Below are positions 43,316 through 55,987 of a stretch of DNA of 64,000 nt, piece by piece. How positions within the stretch are numbered: the stretch's first letter is position 1; each line of letters starts with the position of its first letter. The translations under genes and the position numbers were made by a program. This stretch comes from Jaltomata sinuosa (Eukaryota > Streptophyta > Magnoliopsida > Solanales > Solanaceae): NCBI GenBank assembly GCA_003996215.1, contig QJPP01001594.1, forward strand, positions 186,001 to 250,000, read 5' to 3'. Below the pieces are notes generated by a model. It had not been told where the DNA came from. It saw only the letters and a program-made list of their open reading frames with translations, and ran no database searches.

Positions 43316-46300
43316 GATTACCAAACAATATCATAAATATGACTATTAATTATTTTAAAGGATATGATAATAAAAATTTGTGAGAAATTATTACACATTA
43401 AATATAATTATAATTAGAAGTTGCATTATGCAGTGAAGAAACTGTTAGGAATAAAATGATTAATTAGCTAGAGAAAACTGTTAGAGAATGTAAAATAACA
43501 TGTGATGACAAATTATATTTAATATGATGTGTCTTTATTATGGATGAAGAGATGAAATGTCTATTATTTTATTTTATAAATAGAGTAAATTGAGAGAAAA
43601 TGCCAAAAAATGAATTAAAAGATAAGTAGCATTGCTATTATAGATAGATGTCACATCACCTTATTTATGTCTAATCTTATATTATATATAAATTAATATA
43701 AATGTAGATTTTTTAATATTCATTAGTGTCATATTTTAAATCTAAAAAAAGGTTATTTTTATATCCCTTGTTATGTTTTAACCAAGAAAAAAAAATTCAA
43801 TGCCAACACTAAAAATAAATTTCTTAAAAATAAATGATGAATCAAGGTCTTGGGAAGAACAACAATTCTTCTTTTGATAGAGAAAGTAGATAAAATATTC
43901 CTTTTTTTCTTTTAAAGAAAAAATATGACGATTGTAAAAATTACAATTATTGTGCATACAATATTGACATTTACGAATTAGTGTAATGATTCACGTTTTA
44001 GAATTTTAAAGATACACCTTTTCGAACTCCTTAATTACCATTTCTTCCTCTTCTTACTTCTCCTCTTCTCAATTCCTCCTATTCTCTTCATCTTCTCTTA
44101 TTTAATAATTTTTTCAAATGATGTGAATTTCTCTTTATTATTTATCTGATTAGTTATCATAATCCGTTATCCCTTCGTTATTTTCTTATTCTAATAATCG
44201 TCAACTTATAATAAATTACAAAGAAATTAAAAAAAATCAAATCTTTGTTATTATATATAAATTATTGTAGTTGTTAATAAAACATAAATTGAAATAATAA
44301 CCCTTCAAAAGATAATTTTTGTCCAGGAATTTGCATGTAACTGCAATGCACTTATTTAAGTCTAGAAAAATTTCTTCATTTATGGAGTAATTATAATAAT
44401 TTATTTACTAACTTAAACGTAAAATAAGGAGGATTTTGAGGAGAAGTTGTGAAAAAAAAGTAAAGAAATATAAAATAAAATAAAAGCAATAATGAGATAT
44501 AAATTACATATATGATAAATTAAGGGCACCAATTGACTTATAAGAACCTGCTTAAGTTTATTTTATTATACTCATAATTATTTTGTACACTATTAATGAC
44601 TATTTGTATTCATTTCATACATTAATCAATCGTAAGCTCATTACCGTTTTAACTCTTAATCTTGCACATGTTTTTAATTAAGAGAGGTGATCTTTGTGAT
44701 TTTTTTAAACTCAACATATAAGTTTTTAAATGAAAAAAATATTAAAAAAAAGAGAAAAAAACAAATAAATTTTTTGATCAAAGAAACGTGACACACCACT
44801 CTTCTTGAAAAAATTAAAACAAACGTTTTTTATTTTAATAATAATAAACATAATATACAGTAATTATATATTTACATTCAATATGTCTGAAGGGGAAAAG
44901 AAAAGAATTCACTCTTTTTTATCCGTATTTATACTTTATTTACGTTATTATAAAGAATAATTTTTAATGTATTCGATTTTTTTTAAGATGAAGGACCTTG
45001 AAGTTTTTTATAATAAATAAGAGAATTGAAGAAATGATTTAAAAAAATTTAAAAATAATATATTTAACATAATTAAGAAAGTTAAAGGAGTAATTTTTTA
45101 GCTTTTAACATCGCATTCAAATGAGAAAAAAGTAGAAAAAAGACCAAAAAAAAATAAAAATAGTTTTTATATTGGTCAATGATACCTTTTTTATTTCTGG
45201 GATGAAGATAAAACATAATTGAATCATTAAAAGAAATTAAAAATAAGATAAAATAGAATTACATACAAAGCAAAAAGAATTCATAATGATTAACCTCACA
45301 TTAAATTAAAGGAATAAAAAAGTCATCATCCGAAACCTTAAAAAGAAAGTTCAAAAATTATAAATTGAAAAAAAAATGTATAATAAAGAGAGAACAGATT
45401 ATTGCTAACTAAGATAAATTATTTTAGTATATATATTATTACTAACAAAGAATATAATTAAAAAAAATTCAAATAGCAAGAAAATTAAAGAGTGAATCTT
45501 TTCTACCAATTAATAAAAAAATATAAAAATTGTATGTTCTTTTAGTTGATGTTGAGATCGATGATCCTGCAAATTCATAGAATTAAATAGTAATTAACAA
45601 AAAATTTAATTTAATCTGATATGAATTAGAAAATCAGAATGGAGATGGAATTGAGCACACATATATGAATAGTTTTCATCTAAGCATGGAATGCGAAGAA
45701 CTTTCATCTCCGAATTCGATATACACTTGTAGATGAAGAATATGAGCTAATCAATATAGCAATCAATAAAGAAATTTGGATGAAAAATAAAATAACAATA
45801 ATATGAAAAGAAAAATAATTTGTGCAACAAATATCGAAGCAAAAAGATCAACAATAAGTACGATAGTGTCAAACCGTTATAACACATTACACCAAATATA
45901 AACTCAATATGAAAATCTATCACAAATTTTAAAGAAAAAATAATGGAATCAATGAATCATGAAATGTTCTATACTTGTGCATATTATACAGTGATAAAAA
46001 GGGATATCAAATAGCCATACATGAATGCATATTAAGACATCTAATTAAGAAGATAATTATAATGGGAGGTGAAAAGTTGATTCATTGAATCTAAATATTT
46101 TTGAGCTATTAGAATAAAATAAATAGATAAATAAAGACAAAAAATTCCCAAAAAATGAGAAAAAAAATAAATAAAAATGATGACCATATAAAGCGCCACA
46201 TCACCATTCTTAAATTCTTCTTTTATATACATAATACATATATAGATTGTCTATGTTAAGTGCGGATTAATTATCCATTACAATAAGCTAAAGAAGATTT

Positions 46301-46533
46301 ACTGTAGGTGAATATATATAACTCAAATTTAAAAAAGTAAAAATTAAGAAATCCACTTTTGACACATTGGGTTGAATTACTTTTTAACAAAAAAAGTTTT
46401 ATATATAAGACTCAAATATGAAAACTCTGATTAAAAATAAAAAATTATTTACCTCTTCATCATCATAACTCTCGTTGGTAGGCGAGAAGTACGTAGAAAC
46501 AACTAGCATCAAACACTTGGTGAATTATGACAG
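43316..46533. other. AT-rich intergenic DNA, nothing recognised
   Basis: About 3.2 kb of very AT-rich sequence. I see no ORF with a known motif, no LTR, no tandem array and no RNA gene. A C/T-rich run lies at about 44038-44100. Confidence 0.5.
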
Positions 46534-46541
46534 GATGCATG

Positions 46542-47191
46542 TAGGGGTGGGCATATATGGTACGGTATAGTATTTGAAACTTCGATTCGGTAATTTCGAT
46601 ATTTGATTTTTAAAAATACAATATAATTACCGTACCAAACTAGTTCGGTATGGTTCAGTATTTAAAAGTTCGATTTCGGTATCTTGCGGTATGGTAAATC
46701 GGTAACCATAGTTTGTTCAACTTCGACTAATATATACTTGTACAATAGTAGAGAATTATGACTTCGACTTTTCAAAAAATGTCTCAATTATATCATATCA
46801 ACACATTACATATGTTGAAATATATATTCAAAAGAAGGTATAACCAACTCCCTTTGTTAATCAATTATACACCAAAATATTTCAATCATGATTAAGTAGT
46901 CAAAGTTCTAATATCTAAATATTTAGTTTTATACTAATATTAGGTTATATATTTGCTAGTATTTTAATAATATATAAATTATTTATGCAATTATATACTT
47001 CAGTATGGTATTCAGTATTTCGGTATATTGTTTATAAATATCGAATACCATACCAAATATCAAAAAAAATTAAAATGCATATCATATACCATACCATATA
47101 CCATACCAAATATTATAATATCCAAATTATAGTATCAAAAATTTTGATTCGATATGCTAATTCGGTATATACCATATCATGCCCATCCCTA
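46542..47191. mobile_element. hAT-type MITE with perfect 8-bp target duplication
   Basis: 650 bases with ends TAGGGGTGGGCAT and ATGCCCATCCCTA, flanked by identical GATGCATG at 46534-46541 and 47192-47199. The 8-bp duplication and terminal type fit the hAT superfamily. The interior is rich in GGTATGG/CCATACC words giving long imperfect self-complementarity. No coding capacity. Confidence 0.93.
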
Positions 47192-47199
47192 GATGCATG

Positions 47200-48132
47200 G
47201 GTGATGTTTTTTGGTCAAGAGCTACCTAGTCATATTTGCCGTTCACGACTTACATTACTAATTACAGCCCTTTACATTACTGATTACAACCTTTAATTTC
47301 TCAAGATGAACAACTTTGGTATATTTATCCAATAATATCTGTCTTATTTATCTTTTCTTCTTTGTCTTTTATGTGGGGAATTAGCCTAATCATAACAAGC
47401 CCAATTATATGGCAATCATTCTTCTTTTTGCTCTTTTCTAATTTGAATTTATCTTATTCTCTATTAGATCTGGTCTAGAGGCGATAAATAGACGTATTGA
47501 ATTAGATTAATTAGGTAGGTCAAAAATATTCCTAACCCAACCTATTCAAATTTGTTTGGTCCATATGTGTTGGATCAAGATATGTAAAATAAGAGAAAAT
47601 ATTAGGTATTGACTTAAGACTTTTTATTGCACCAAATAATTTTTTTTTATTATTATTAAATTAAATTTTTAATTATAAGTTATATCAAATTTTATAAATT
47701 AGTGGTTAAATTTTTTTTAATGTACTTTAGGTCTAAAGTTATTATTTCATTTTTTTGGAAAATTTTAAGAAGATATAAACAAGTGGACTAAAATTAAAGA
47801 GTCCATTCAGCGGTCATCTCCCTCTCTCTCTTCAATAAGATTTAATTTTGAAAAGAAAAGGAAATATCTTCTTTCTTCTTAAAGAAATAACTCAAAAAAC
47901 TCATATTAACTTGGATACTCTCTCAATACAAGTTTTATTGAAGAAAAAAAAATCACAAAAAAATAAATTTAACTATCAAGATTTGTACCATAAAATTGGC
48001 TATTCTAAATCTGATGCTCTATCCCAATTTTTCATTTTTTTTTATCAATTTCATCGGAGTGAATTTTAAATTTTTTGTATTTTATGAAATTTATATACAG
48101 TCTGATATCTTTGTATTATTTTTAACTAATTT
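47200..48132. other. AT-rich DNA, no supported gene
   Basis: Holds one member (about 47510-47600) of a dispersed motif family also seen near 49255-49400 and 50095-50185. A 73-codon ORF at 47848-48069 shows no recognisable domain and is not called. Confidence 0.45.
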
Positions 48133-48382
48133 CTCCCTCCGTTTTAAAAAAGAATGACATATTTTGATTTGACACGGAGTTTAAAAAAATAAAGAAGACT
48201 TTTGAATCTTGTGGTCTTAAATTAAAGTTATGTCAAATGTATCAAAATGCCCTTTAATCTTGTGGTCCTAAACATGTCATGTGAAAAGTTAAAATTAAAG
48301 TGTTGCAAAAAAAGGAAAGAGATCATTCTTTTTGAAACGGACTAAAAAAGAAAGTAGGTCATTCTTTTTCAAATAGAGGGAG
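48133..48382. mobile_element. Stowaway MITE 2
   Basis: About 250 bases. Left end CTCCCTCCGTTTTAAAAAAG and right end CTTTTTCAAATAGAGGGAG are inverted repeats continuing into AGAATGAC/GTCATTCT. The right flank is TA; the left flank is TT, so the TA duplication has lost one base. Sequence differs from the copy at 43052. Confidence 0.85.
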
Positions 48383-50796
48383 TAGTATAAATCAATTTGT
48401 ATAATAATGTCATACACAACTGCAAACCTGTATATTAAGAGGTGTAGTACATGTATGAAATTGATATGTACGATACTATATACGAATGATATATCTTATT
48501 AATGATTTTTAGTGTATGAAAACGGTACAAAATTTGATATTCATAATTTAGTTTAATCAATTCTGTTGAAACTTGTTTATATACCAATTCTATACACTAA
48601 ATGATATTTCTTTTTGAGTTCTTATTGTATGTAATTTGTATTAAAATTGGTATCAAAGAAGTTCTTATTGTGAAATTGATATATAAAATGGATTAAGTTT
48701 TGTCTACTAATTTCATACACTAACTGCTTATCTTTTTTGTGGACTGAAAATTATATATACAGAGGTGTATTATATTTGGTTGTATAATGCTTCTTTCATA
48801 CAACTTGATTGTATAATGCTTTTTACATTTGATTGTGGATTGAAAATTGTATATTCAAATTAAAAGAAAACTCTGTATTTTAATAATGTTTTGAAGAAAA
48901 ACAAAATATAATCAAGGTAGTAGTGAGAGAGAATCATTAATGTATTTTAATGGAGTATTAAAGAAAGAAGAAATATAATTTGAGTAGAGTATTAGTGAGA
49001 AAGAATCCTCGATTGATAACAAAATAGGGTGAGCTAACAAAGTTGGAGAAATTTAGAGGTTTGATATCCCAATCCATATCAAACGAATTTTGTGAAAAGA
49101 CACCTTTCTTCTTCTTCTTTAAACTATTATTTTTTACTTTTACCTTTTGTGAGATTATAATAAAAATCTACTGATACGCATTGAAAAGTACAAAGTATTG
49201 ATATGACTTGTAGTCCTCAATTTAATATTATATATATGTATATATTCTTGTAAAATAACGAATTATAATCCAATTCATTCAAAATATATTTGGGTCCAAA
49301 TGAGTTGGATACAAACATGCAAACTAACGAGTTATAACTCAACGCGTTCAAAACTTATTTGGATCCATAACATAAGAGTTGAATGAAGATATGTAAAATA
49401 ACGAGGGAGAAGTGCATCGATACCCGTTTTTAATATCGTCATTTAATTAATATTCACTTTATAATTCAACACAGGATTCAATATTCAAATATACTTCAAA
49501 TAAACTCAAATTTAAAATATAAGTTTCGTATATCATTAAGAACAAAACATAATTATCAATTTATCAAAAATACACAAATCTAACAAATTTATTTAACACA
49601 CTTTTATTTTTTCTCAAATCTGCACTTCAATCATGCGCACATGACTGAACTATATGAAAAAATAGGTTAAACTTTCAGACATATGAGTCTGAAAGTTTTT
49701 GTCAATTTTTTTTTTCAACTTTAAACACTCAAATCTATATCAAATAAGCTCAAATTTGAAACATAAAATTCATGTATCATAGAAAACAAACTTCAATCAT
49801 CAATTTATCAATATAACAATAAATTTAACAAATCTATTTAACACTTTTTATATATGTCTACACTCGATCATACATGACTAAAACACATGTTAAAATTGAC
49901 CCAACTTTCAGTCATATGTGTCTTAATGCGAAAGCAAAAAATAAGTATATTATTTCACATGAAAGTTATTTAATATTAGGTGTTTATGCAAAAAAAAAAA
50001 ATTACAAATAGGATGATTATAAAAAAATAATATATATATATAAGGTGAGTACTATTTAAGTAAGACGGTCAAAATAAGATACTCATAATATTTTTACAAA
50101 TAACGAGTCATAATTCAACTGTTCCAAAGTTTAATTGAATCAATATGAGTTGAATCAAAATATATAAAATAATGGTCATAATGAAAACTCACCCCAATAT
50201 AACCTAAACATCACCTCTTTATGAATATGTGTCTGACAAATTATTAAAGCAAATTCAAAGCACCTTTCTGTCGAGTTAATTCTCTAAATGGTCATGCAAA
50301 TTGTGCCTATAGAAATTAATTTATTATTATAAGATAAAAAAATTATTTGACTATTACTATTTTCTTCAATAAATAAATAAATATTGAATACCTCAAAATC
50401 TTATTCTCTCATAATTGTCATGTCATGTCATTAAAATCTCTCTTTTTTATAATTATAAATCTATTTAACTCATCATATTGATTTAATCAAAATTTTATTC
50501 TTATTCTTTTTGTATAAAAAAAGCATGACATGAAAGGTCAATTAATCATTGAAAGAAAAAATTTATTATGCAATTTGAAATTCATACTTACTGTATCTTC
50601 TTCAGAAAAAAGTAAATAATATTTATATCTTTATTTGATAGATGATAAAGTAGGAGAGTAATTAGTGTACTACATCGATAAAAGAAAAAAAAATTAAACC
50701 TTTATCATTGAGCTCTTAATCTTCTATAAAGCATGTGTATTGGAGTGAAATCGACAAGTCAGCTAATTATTATTTATTTTTTGTTGATTTGAGATG

Positions 50797-50800
<4 letters not shown>
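48383..50800. other. AT-rich DNA with a local duplication
   Basis: No gene recognised. It contains an imperfect direct duplication (49497-49930) and repeated GAGTTATAACTCAA-like text at 49255-49400 and 50095-50185. Confidence 0.45.
49497..49930. repeat. Diverged tandem duplication, ~244-bp period, with hairpin
   Basis: Copy A starts near 49497 and copy B near 49741, both beginning CAAATAA(A/G)CTCAAATTT and sharing AATTTATCAA...TTATTTAACA... blocks. In copy A a perfect 12-bp stem (AAACTTTCAGAC at 49669-49680, complement at 49687-49698) surrounds a 6-base loop. Copy B has only one arm-like match. Confidence 0.65.

Positions 50801-50862
<62 letters not shown>
50801..50862. repeat. (AT)31 microsatellite
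   Basis: Sixty-two bases of uninterrupted AT dinucleotides, preceded by GAGATGAGGT and followed by GTTTAATATTG. Confidence 0.97.
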
Positions 50863-50865
<3 letters not shown>

Positions 50866-51739
50866 TAATATTGTATAATGTGATAATAAGATAAAATATA
50901 AGATAATATTGATAAGAGAATAAAAATAGAAGATTAAGACTATCAAGGGAGACAGAATGGGTTCTAAAAATTAGGAGAATTAGGGGACGAGATGGAACAT
51001 GGCTTTAAATTTAGGGGGATTAGGGGGGCAGGCTGGGTCTAGGGGGACGATCGATGGACCCATCCTATTCCACTATATAACGGGATGGACTAGAGACCGT
51101 TCGGGGGCCTTTCTCTAATTTTTAATTTATTTAAATATATAAGTCTTAAGAAATAAAATTTATTAAGAAATTATAACTTAATACCAATTTAGTAAAGTAG
51201 ATACAAAGTTAAAATAAAACTTCAAACTTAATAAATTATAAAGTAGCTAAGTAAGAAATTATAGTTAATATTAAAATATAATTTTTTAGTACTTATAAAA
51301 TTATAGAGACTTGTAATATTTTTTATCTATAAGAAAATAATCTCAAATATGATTAACGAAATTATTAAGTAAGACAATTCTTAATAAAATTTAAGGTTAA
51401 AAGCCTTTAACTTTATTTAACAATTTTTTTGAATTTCACACATAAATACAAGAAGAGCACACAATTTACATAATCACCTTTTGAGAAGGATTCTGTTTAA
51501 ACTAGGCTTCTAAGTAGCTATTATAATTATTATACTAATATTTGTATGCCCGTATATAACTTTTTCTTAAGTCTCGTATAATGTGATAGAAATTTTTATC
51601 TAGAATTGACAGTGATGCCTGACGGTCTATAATTTTCATATCGTCATCACTATTAGTGATGAATATCTCATTGTATTTTTCTTATTGTCAAGTGGTTAAT
51701 TTTGGTTGGCCATTTTTTTTTATTTTTGCATTGATCCAA
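50863..51739. other. Non-coding; G-rich patch possibly hAT subterminal
   Basis: AT-rich apart from a G-rich patch at 50940-51115 with words such as GGGACGA, GGATTAGGGG and GGACCCATCC...GGATGGAC. The patch lies on the 3' side of the hAT transposase scrap and could be the subterminal region of the same dead element. No terminal repeat or duplication was found. Confidence 0.35.
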
Positions 51740-51990
51740 TTTGCTAATAAGACAAAAAAAAATTAAGTTGTCCTCTGTTAATGCATGCATGTGATTTTCG
51801 ATTTAATATCTTATTGCGTTAAGAGCACTCTTCGAAGCTACTAATGATGCTTGAATATTTAGTACCTCCCGAGCCATCTTGAAAGTAATGAAAATGGCTT
51901 GTCACACTCTCTCCACCATGATAAACGTTGATTTTTGCCTTCATTTTTAATACCTTCTAATTCCTTATTAAGATAATAATCAAGATCATT
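51740..51990 (-). pseudogene. hAT transposase C-terminal (dimerisation) domain scrap
   Basis: Minus-strand translation from about 51987 reads DLDYYLNKELEGIKNEGKN, then RLSWWRECDKPFSLLS. After a one-base frameshift near 51890 it reads KMAREVLNIQASLVASKSAL, a stop, and HMHALTEDNLIF. This is the conserved hATC block of Ac-like transposases (WW, KMA-x-x-VL-x-IQAS-x-VASE-x-AFS), in which two subunits pair. Here the S-E of VASE is S-K. Only about 80 residues are recognisable. The rest of the gene, upstream on the minus strand, is not. Confidence 0.7.
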
Positions 51991-52307
51991 TTTATTCCTA
52001 CATACCTTCAAAAGCTTCATCTTCTAGAGCCTTAGAAGATGGAGTAGGAACTACATTGCCATTTTAAAAAAAATATTTTTATATCGGTCAAGCATTACTT
52101 TTAGCATGAACATATATGCTATTTTGATATTCGGAAACAATTGAATTTTCATCCTTACTAATTTTTAAATTCTCATAAATTTTAGAAACAAGTCATTTTG
52201 CACCTCGTAATTTTAAATATGGATTAAATATAGTAGAAATCAAATAAAAGTTTAAAAATATAAAAAATAATTTATTAATTTCGTAATTATTTGTGTAATA
52301 GAGCCTC
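51991..52307. other. AT-rich DNA left of element 4
   Basis: No coding or repeat feature recognised, though it may contain more of the decayed hAT gene. GCCTC (52303-52307) would be the target duplication of element 4; its partner lies outside the window. Confidence 0.4.
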
Positions 52308-53000
52308 TGTGATGACCCTTCCAGTCATCTTCATGTTTACGCATTTTTTGTACTGTTAGAGCCTTTTTGTAGTGGCCCCAAGTCATTTATAGCTTGCTGA
52401 GATCGGTGATTCGGTGCTCTGGCCGTTCGTTTGGTCATTATGGTCGTTTGTCCAGTTTAGAGCCTTAACTTAGAAATTCGTTGACTTTAGTCAATATTTT
52501 TAGCTAACGTGCTCGAAATCGAATTCCGACAATTCTGTTAGCTCCGGAGCATTGAGTTTGGTCTAGTTGAATCTTTAGTTGAGGCCTGAGAACTTCCGGT
52601 GTGGGCTTTGTGTTGCTTCTATGTTTTCAGGCCATTTGGAGTTGAAAGTGTAACTTTGGTCAGCTTTCGATGATCGGAGCGTCAGATTTGAAATTCGACG
52701 ACTCCATCAGCTTCAGAATGATGAGTTTGGGTTAGGCTGGTGGTTGGTTCGGGTTCCGGGTGCGCCGGGCTCATTTTGAGTGTTTGGTTACTTGTTGGTT
52801 AGTGTTGACTTGGGTCAACATTTCTCCGAAACGACCTCCTATGGAAGTTTCGTCAATTTCGTTGAGTCTGGAACATCGTTTCCACTCTGTTAGCATTATT
52901 GGTTTTTGAGTATCGATTTCTGATTGTGCCCGGAATGCCCCGTAGAGTTTTAGAAAATTTGTAGGTTTTTGCTGTTGCAGGTGCAGGCCTCAAGCCTTAA

Positions 53001-53175
53001 TCGCGATCGTGAGCCTCCTTCCTCGCAACCCGCGATCGCGTGATCCCTTATCGCGACCGTGATGAAACTTTCTCTTTGTTGTTCTTCGCGACCACGTGGC
53101 TAGTCCTCGCGATCGCGATGGTCTAGCCAGCGTGGTCATCGCGACCGTAAGGTATCCCTTCATGATCGCGATGAA
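53001..53175 (+). promoter_or_regulatory. TCGCGATCGCGA word cluster upstream of TATA (5' LTR)
   Basis: About seven TCGCGATCGCGA-like words (for example ATCGCGATCGTGAG and CTCGCGATCGCGATGG), most self-complementary, in 175 bases of otherwise AT-rich LTR. They end 15 bases before TATATAA. Position suggests an enhancer-like U3 module or a methylation target; neither is shown. The 3' LTR has the same cluster at 61608-61808, about 26 bases longer. Confidence 0.7.
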
Positions 53176-53189
53176 GGACCCCTGGGCAG

Positions 53190-53196
53190 TATATAA
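53190..53196 (+). promoter_or_regulatory. Putative LTR TATA box
   Basis: TATATAA in the context GGGCAGTATATAACCTCC, with a C/T-rich stretch 20-35 bases downstream (CTTCGTCTTCTTCACTCC) where plant transcription often starts. The same sequence is kept at 61825-61831 in the 3' LTR. Confidence 0.6.
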
Positions 53197-55776
53197 CCTC
53201 CTAACTTCGTCTTCTTCACTCCAAAATACGAATTCCCCATTGATTTAAGCTCCAAACGCGTCTAAACTCAGTATTGACTCAATTCTTGGTGTTGGGGTGC
53301 AAATTTCTTGGCCTTGATCGTTCCTCCATCATTATTGGTAAGTTTTATCCGCTTAAAATCCGTTAAATTTGCTTCTTTGATTCTTTAATTGTTCCTATAG
53401 TTGGTTGGATGGTTTGAGCCATTTCCTTGACTAAATTCTCTCTATAATGTGAGCATGCAACCTAGGGGTGTGGTGATCATTGTGCGCTCATCCGTTTTAG
53501 CTTCGGGTTGCAGGGCCTATGGGCTCGTCGGTGACCCAAATTTTGACCCAGCTATTTCTATAGTATTATGGGTATCGTTAGACTCATTTTAATGTGTTAT
53601 TTATGATTTTGATAGTTTGACTATCATTCGGGGCCTCTTAGAGCGATTCGGGCTTGGCTATTGTTGTCCCTGCAGCTTGTCGCCGGACGACAGGTAGGTT
53701 ACGATTTAAACTCTTTAGACTTTGCATATATAGGATAAAATTGTATTAATGGGCATCCTTAGGTTGGGTTTACTAGCTTGGTACCACAGACCCTGACCGC
53801 TTCTTCATGTCCGACTCATTTTCTTTCTCCGCTGTTTGTAGTATTCGTTATAGATGATATTATCACCCTAGTGGTCCTATGTGGCCTTGTATTGACTCTG
53901 GAACATAGATGGTGGGTTATGTGGGAATGTCCATGAGCCCCGAGAATCATTATCATTGTTATCAAGCTGGCAATCTATGTTGTAGAACGATTGGAGCCTG
54001 TGCAGGTACGATAGGTTGATTGTGAGCCGTTGGGCTACTGATTGTGATTGAGCATGCCATTATCATGCATATAAATAGTTTTCTACATGATTTTACTATG
54101 GTTTCTGGCTTTGGGCATACTTCATATGATTTTCTAAATCTTGCTTGGCGTCGAGGCCCATTTTCGGTAAAAATGGTTACGAAATGGTTTGGTACTATCT
54201 TAATGGATCTTCTTGGGGTAAGAAAAGTTAAAAGAGAGTTTTTCTATAGTTTTCCTACTTATACTATACCCGGTTAAGTCGAGGTTCTATACTTGATTTG
54301 TTATTAACGTAAAATAATATTAGACTCGGTAAGGCCGAGCACCGGACTTGATTTACTATGGTTTTAAACTCGGATACGCCCTGGCACCCTTGAAGGGTTT
54401 TTTTTGAGACTTATTTCATTGATTTAGACCTGGATAGGATTTAGGCATGCATTTTCAGGATTTGACTACTAGTTTGGATCTGGTTTCACTCCGGACTGTT
54501 ATATTGAGACTTGAGATTTGGTGTGTGGTCTAGGACCTCCATGGACCTTGATTATCCGGACCAGGGGCTATTGGCCGAGTATGCCAGAGGAGGGGTATAG
54601 GCGGTAGTAGAGGTATACGGGATGTGTCCTTTCATGGATCCTACCTGCTGGGTCTATCAGCGCCGAAAGAGGTACATACGGGTTACTGTTCCACCAGTTT
54701 CTTACGTTACATCATATCATCCATTTGTGTGAGGTTCCACCCTTGTTTGCTGTTTGCTGAGTGTATGCTCTGGTAGTATAGGATTCCGGAGGGTTTGTCT
54801 TCACTTGTTTGTGTTCCTTGGGTATATGGGCGCCCGTAGGACTGTAGGTAGACTTATTGTTATAATTTTGAACTTTTTGGTTCCTATTGTGGTCATTTTG
54901 ACTTTGTATATTGATTAAGCTGTACTTGGGTTTCCGTTGTTAGTTCTGACTTGAGATTGGTAGACTTATTTAGGTTGTTGTATCTTGTATTCGACCATGA
55001 TTACCGTTATCTTCCTTCTCCTTCTCCATTCATTTGAGTTTACCAGTATATCGCCTACTTTCTCCTTATCTCTTTATATACTGTTACTGCAAGGATCGCA
55101 TGTGCGTTATCTCTTTTTTTCGCCTGTGATTTTTGTTATAGTAGCTAGCCATGCATGTTGTTCCTGTTTGTATTCCTTCCGTGCTAGCTTCCGTGTGCTT
55201 ATTCGTTGCCTTCTGTGACTATTTGTTTCTATTCTGCTTATTACTACTCTTTTATCTTATATGTGCCCAGTCGGCCTATGATACCTACTGGGTAATGGTT
55301 GCTTTGTAATTGGTGCTCATACTATACTCTGCATCTTCTGGTGCAGATCCTAGTGTGGGCGATTTCCGTTAGCTCGTTGGAGACTCTTGCGAGGTGATGT
55401 TTTGAACATTCCAGGATGAGGGTGAGCTCTTGGAGACCGGAGCTTAGTTTTAGTTTATCTTTTGCATTATGTACTCTCTTATTACTTGGAGATATTTGTA
55501 TATATTATTTTGGATCTCTTATACTCCTTATATGTAGTTCTGGCTCTATACCATGATACCAGGTCTTTGGGGTTGGTTTAGCTTCTATATATTGTTATAT
55601 ATTCCTGTTATCTACTTTCTTCAGCTTATTTTCCCTTGCTTCCGCTTACTTAAGCTGTTCTTCCATTTATTTGTTATATGGTAGCCCATTACTAATCGTT
55701 CCGGGCTACGATAATTGGTTCACCTACTGGGGGGGTTATAGGTGCCATCATGACCAAGAAATTGGGTCGTGACAGC

Positions 55777-55798
55777 TAGGTATCAAAGACCTAGGTTC
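55777..55798 (+). other. Primer-binding site, degenerate (element 4)
   Basis: TAGGTATCAAAGACCTAGG, two bases after the LTR end. It resembles TGGTATCAGAGCC of the initiator Met primer site with an inserted A and two substitutions. Confidence 0.75.
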
Positions 55799-55987
55799 AC
55801 TAGTGTCATCAGTATAAGAGCTAACGTCTAGTAGAGTCCTGCGAATTGGGGCGGAGACGTCCGTACTCAATCTTCGGGAGGCTATAGTGACATCTCAGGA
55901 AAAGTGGACTTTTCTTTCTTCTATCTTGTGCATAGTATCCTTGAAGGTTTCATAAAATCTCACTTGATCTAGTTCCTTCTTCTGCAG

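Larger units (their letters stand above)
52308..55774 (+). repeat. 5' LTR of element 4
   Basis: 3,467 bases, TGTGATGACC to TCGTGACA. It matches 60914-64000 along the whole visible length. It contains a CG-rich cluster of TCGCGA words (53001-53175) directly before a TATA box. ORFs inside it (for example 54044-54277 and 54985-55218) are chance. Confidence 0.93.

Noticed and set aside
47848..48069. 73-codon Lys/Asn-rich ORF as a small gene
   Set aside because: Composition follows the AT-rich background; no motif, no conserved neighbour, no clear promoter.
54044..55218. ORFs of 77 codons inside the element 4 LTR
   Set aside because: They lie in the LTR; the equivalent ORFs are not kept in the other LTR (62698-63900).
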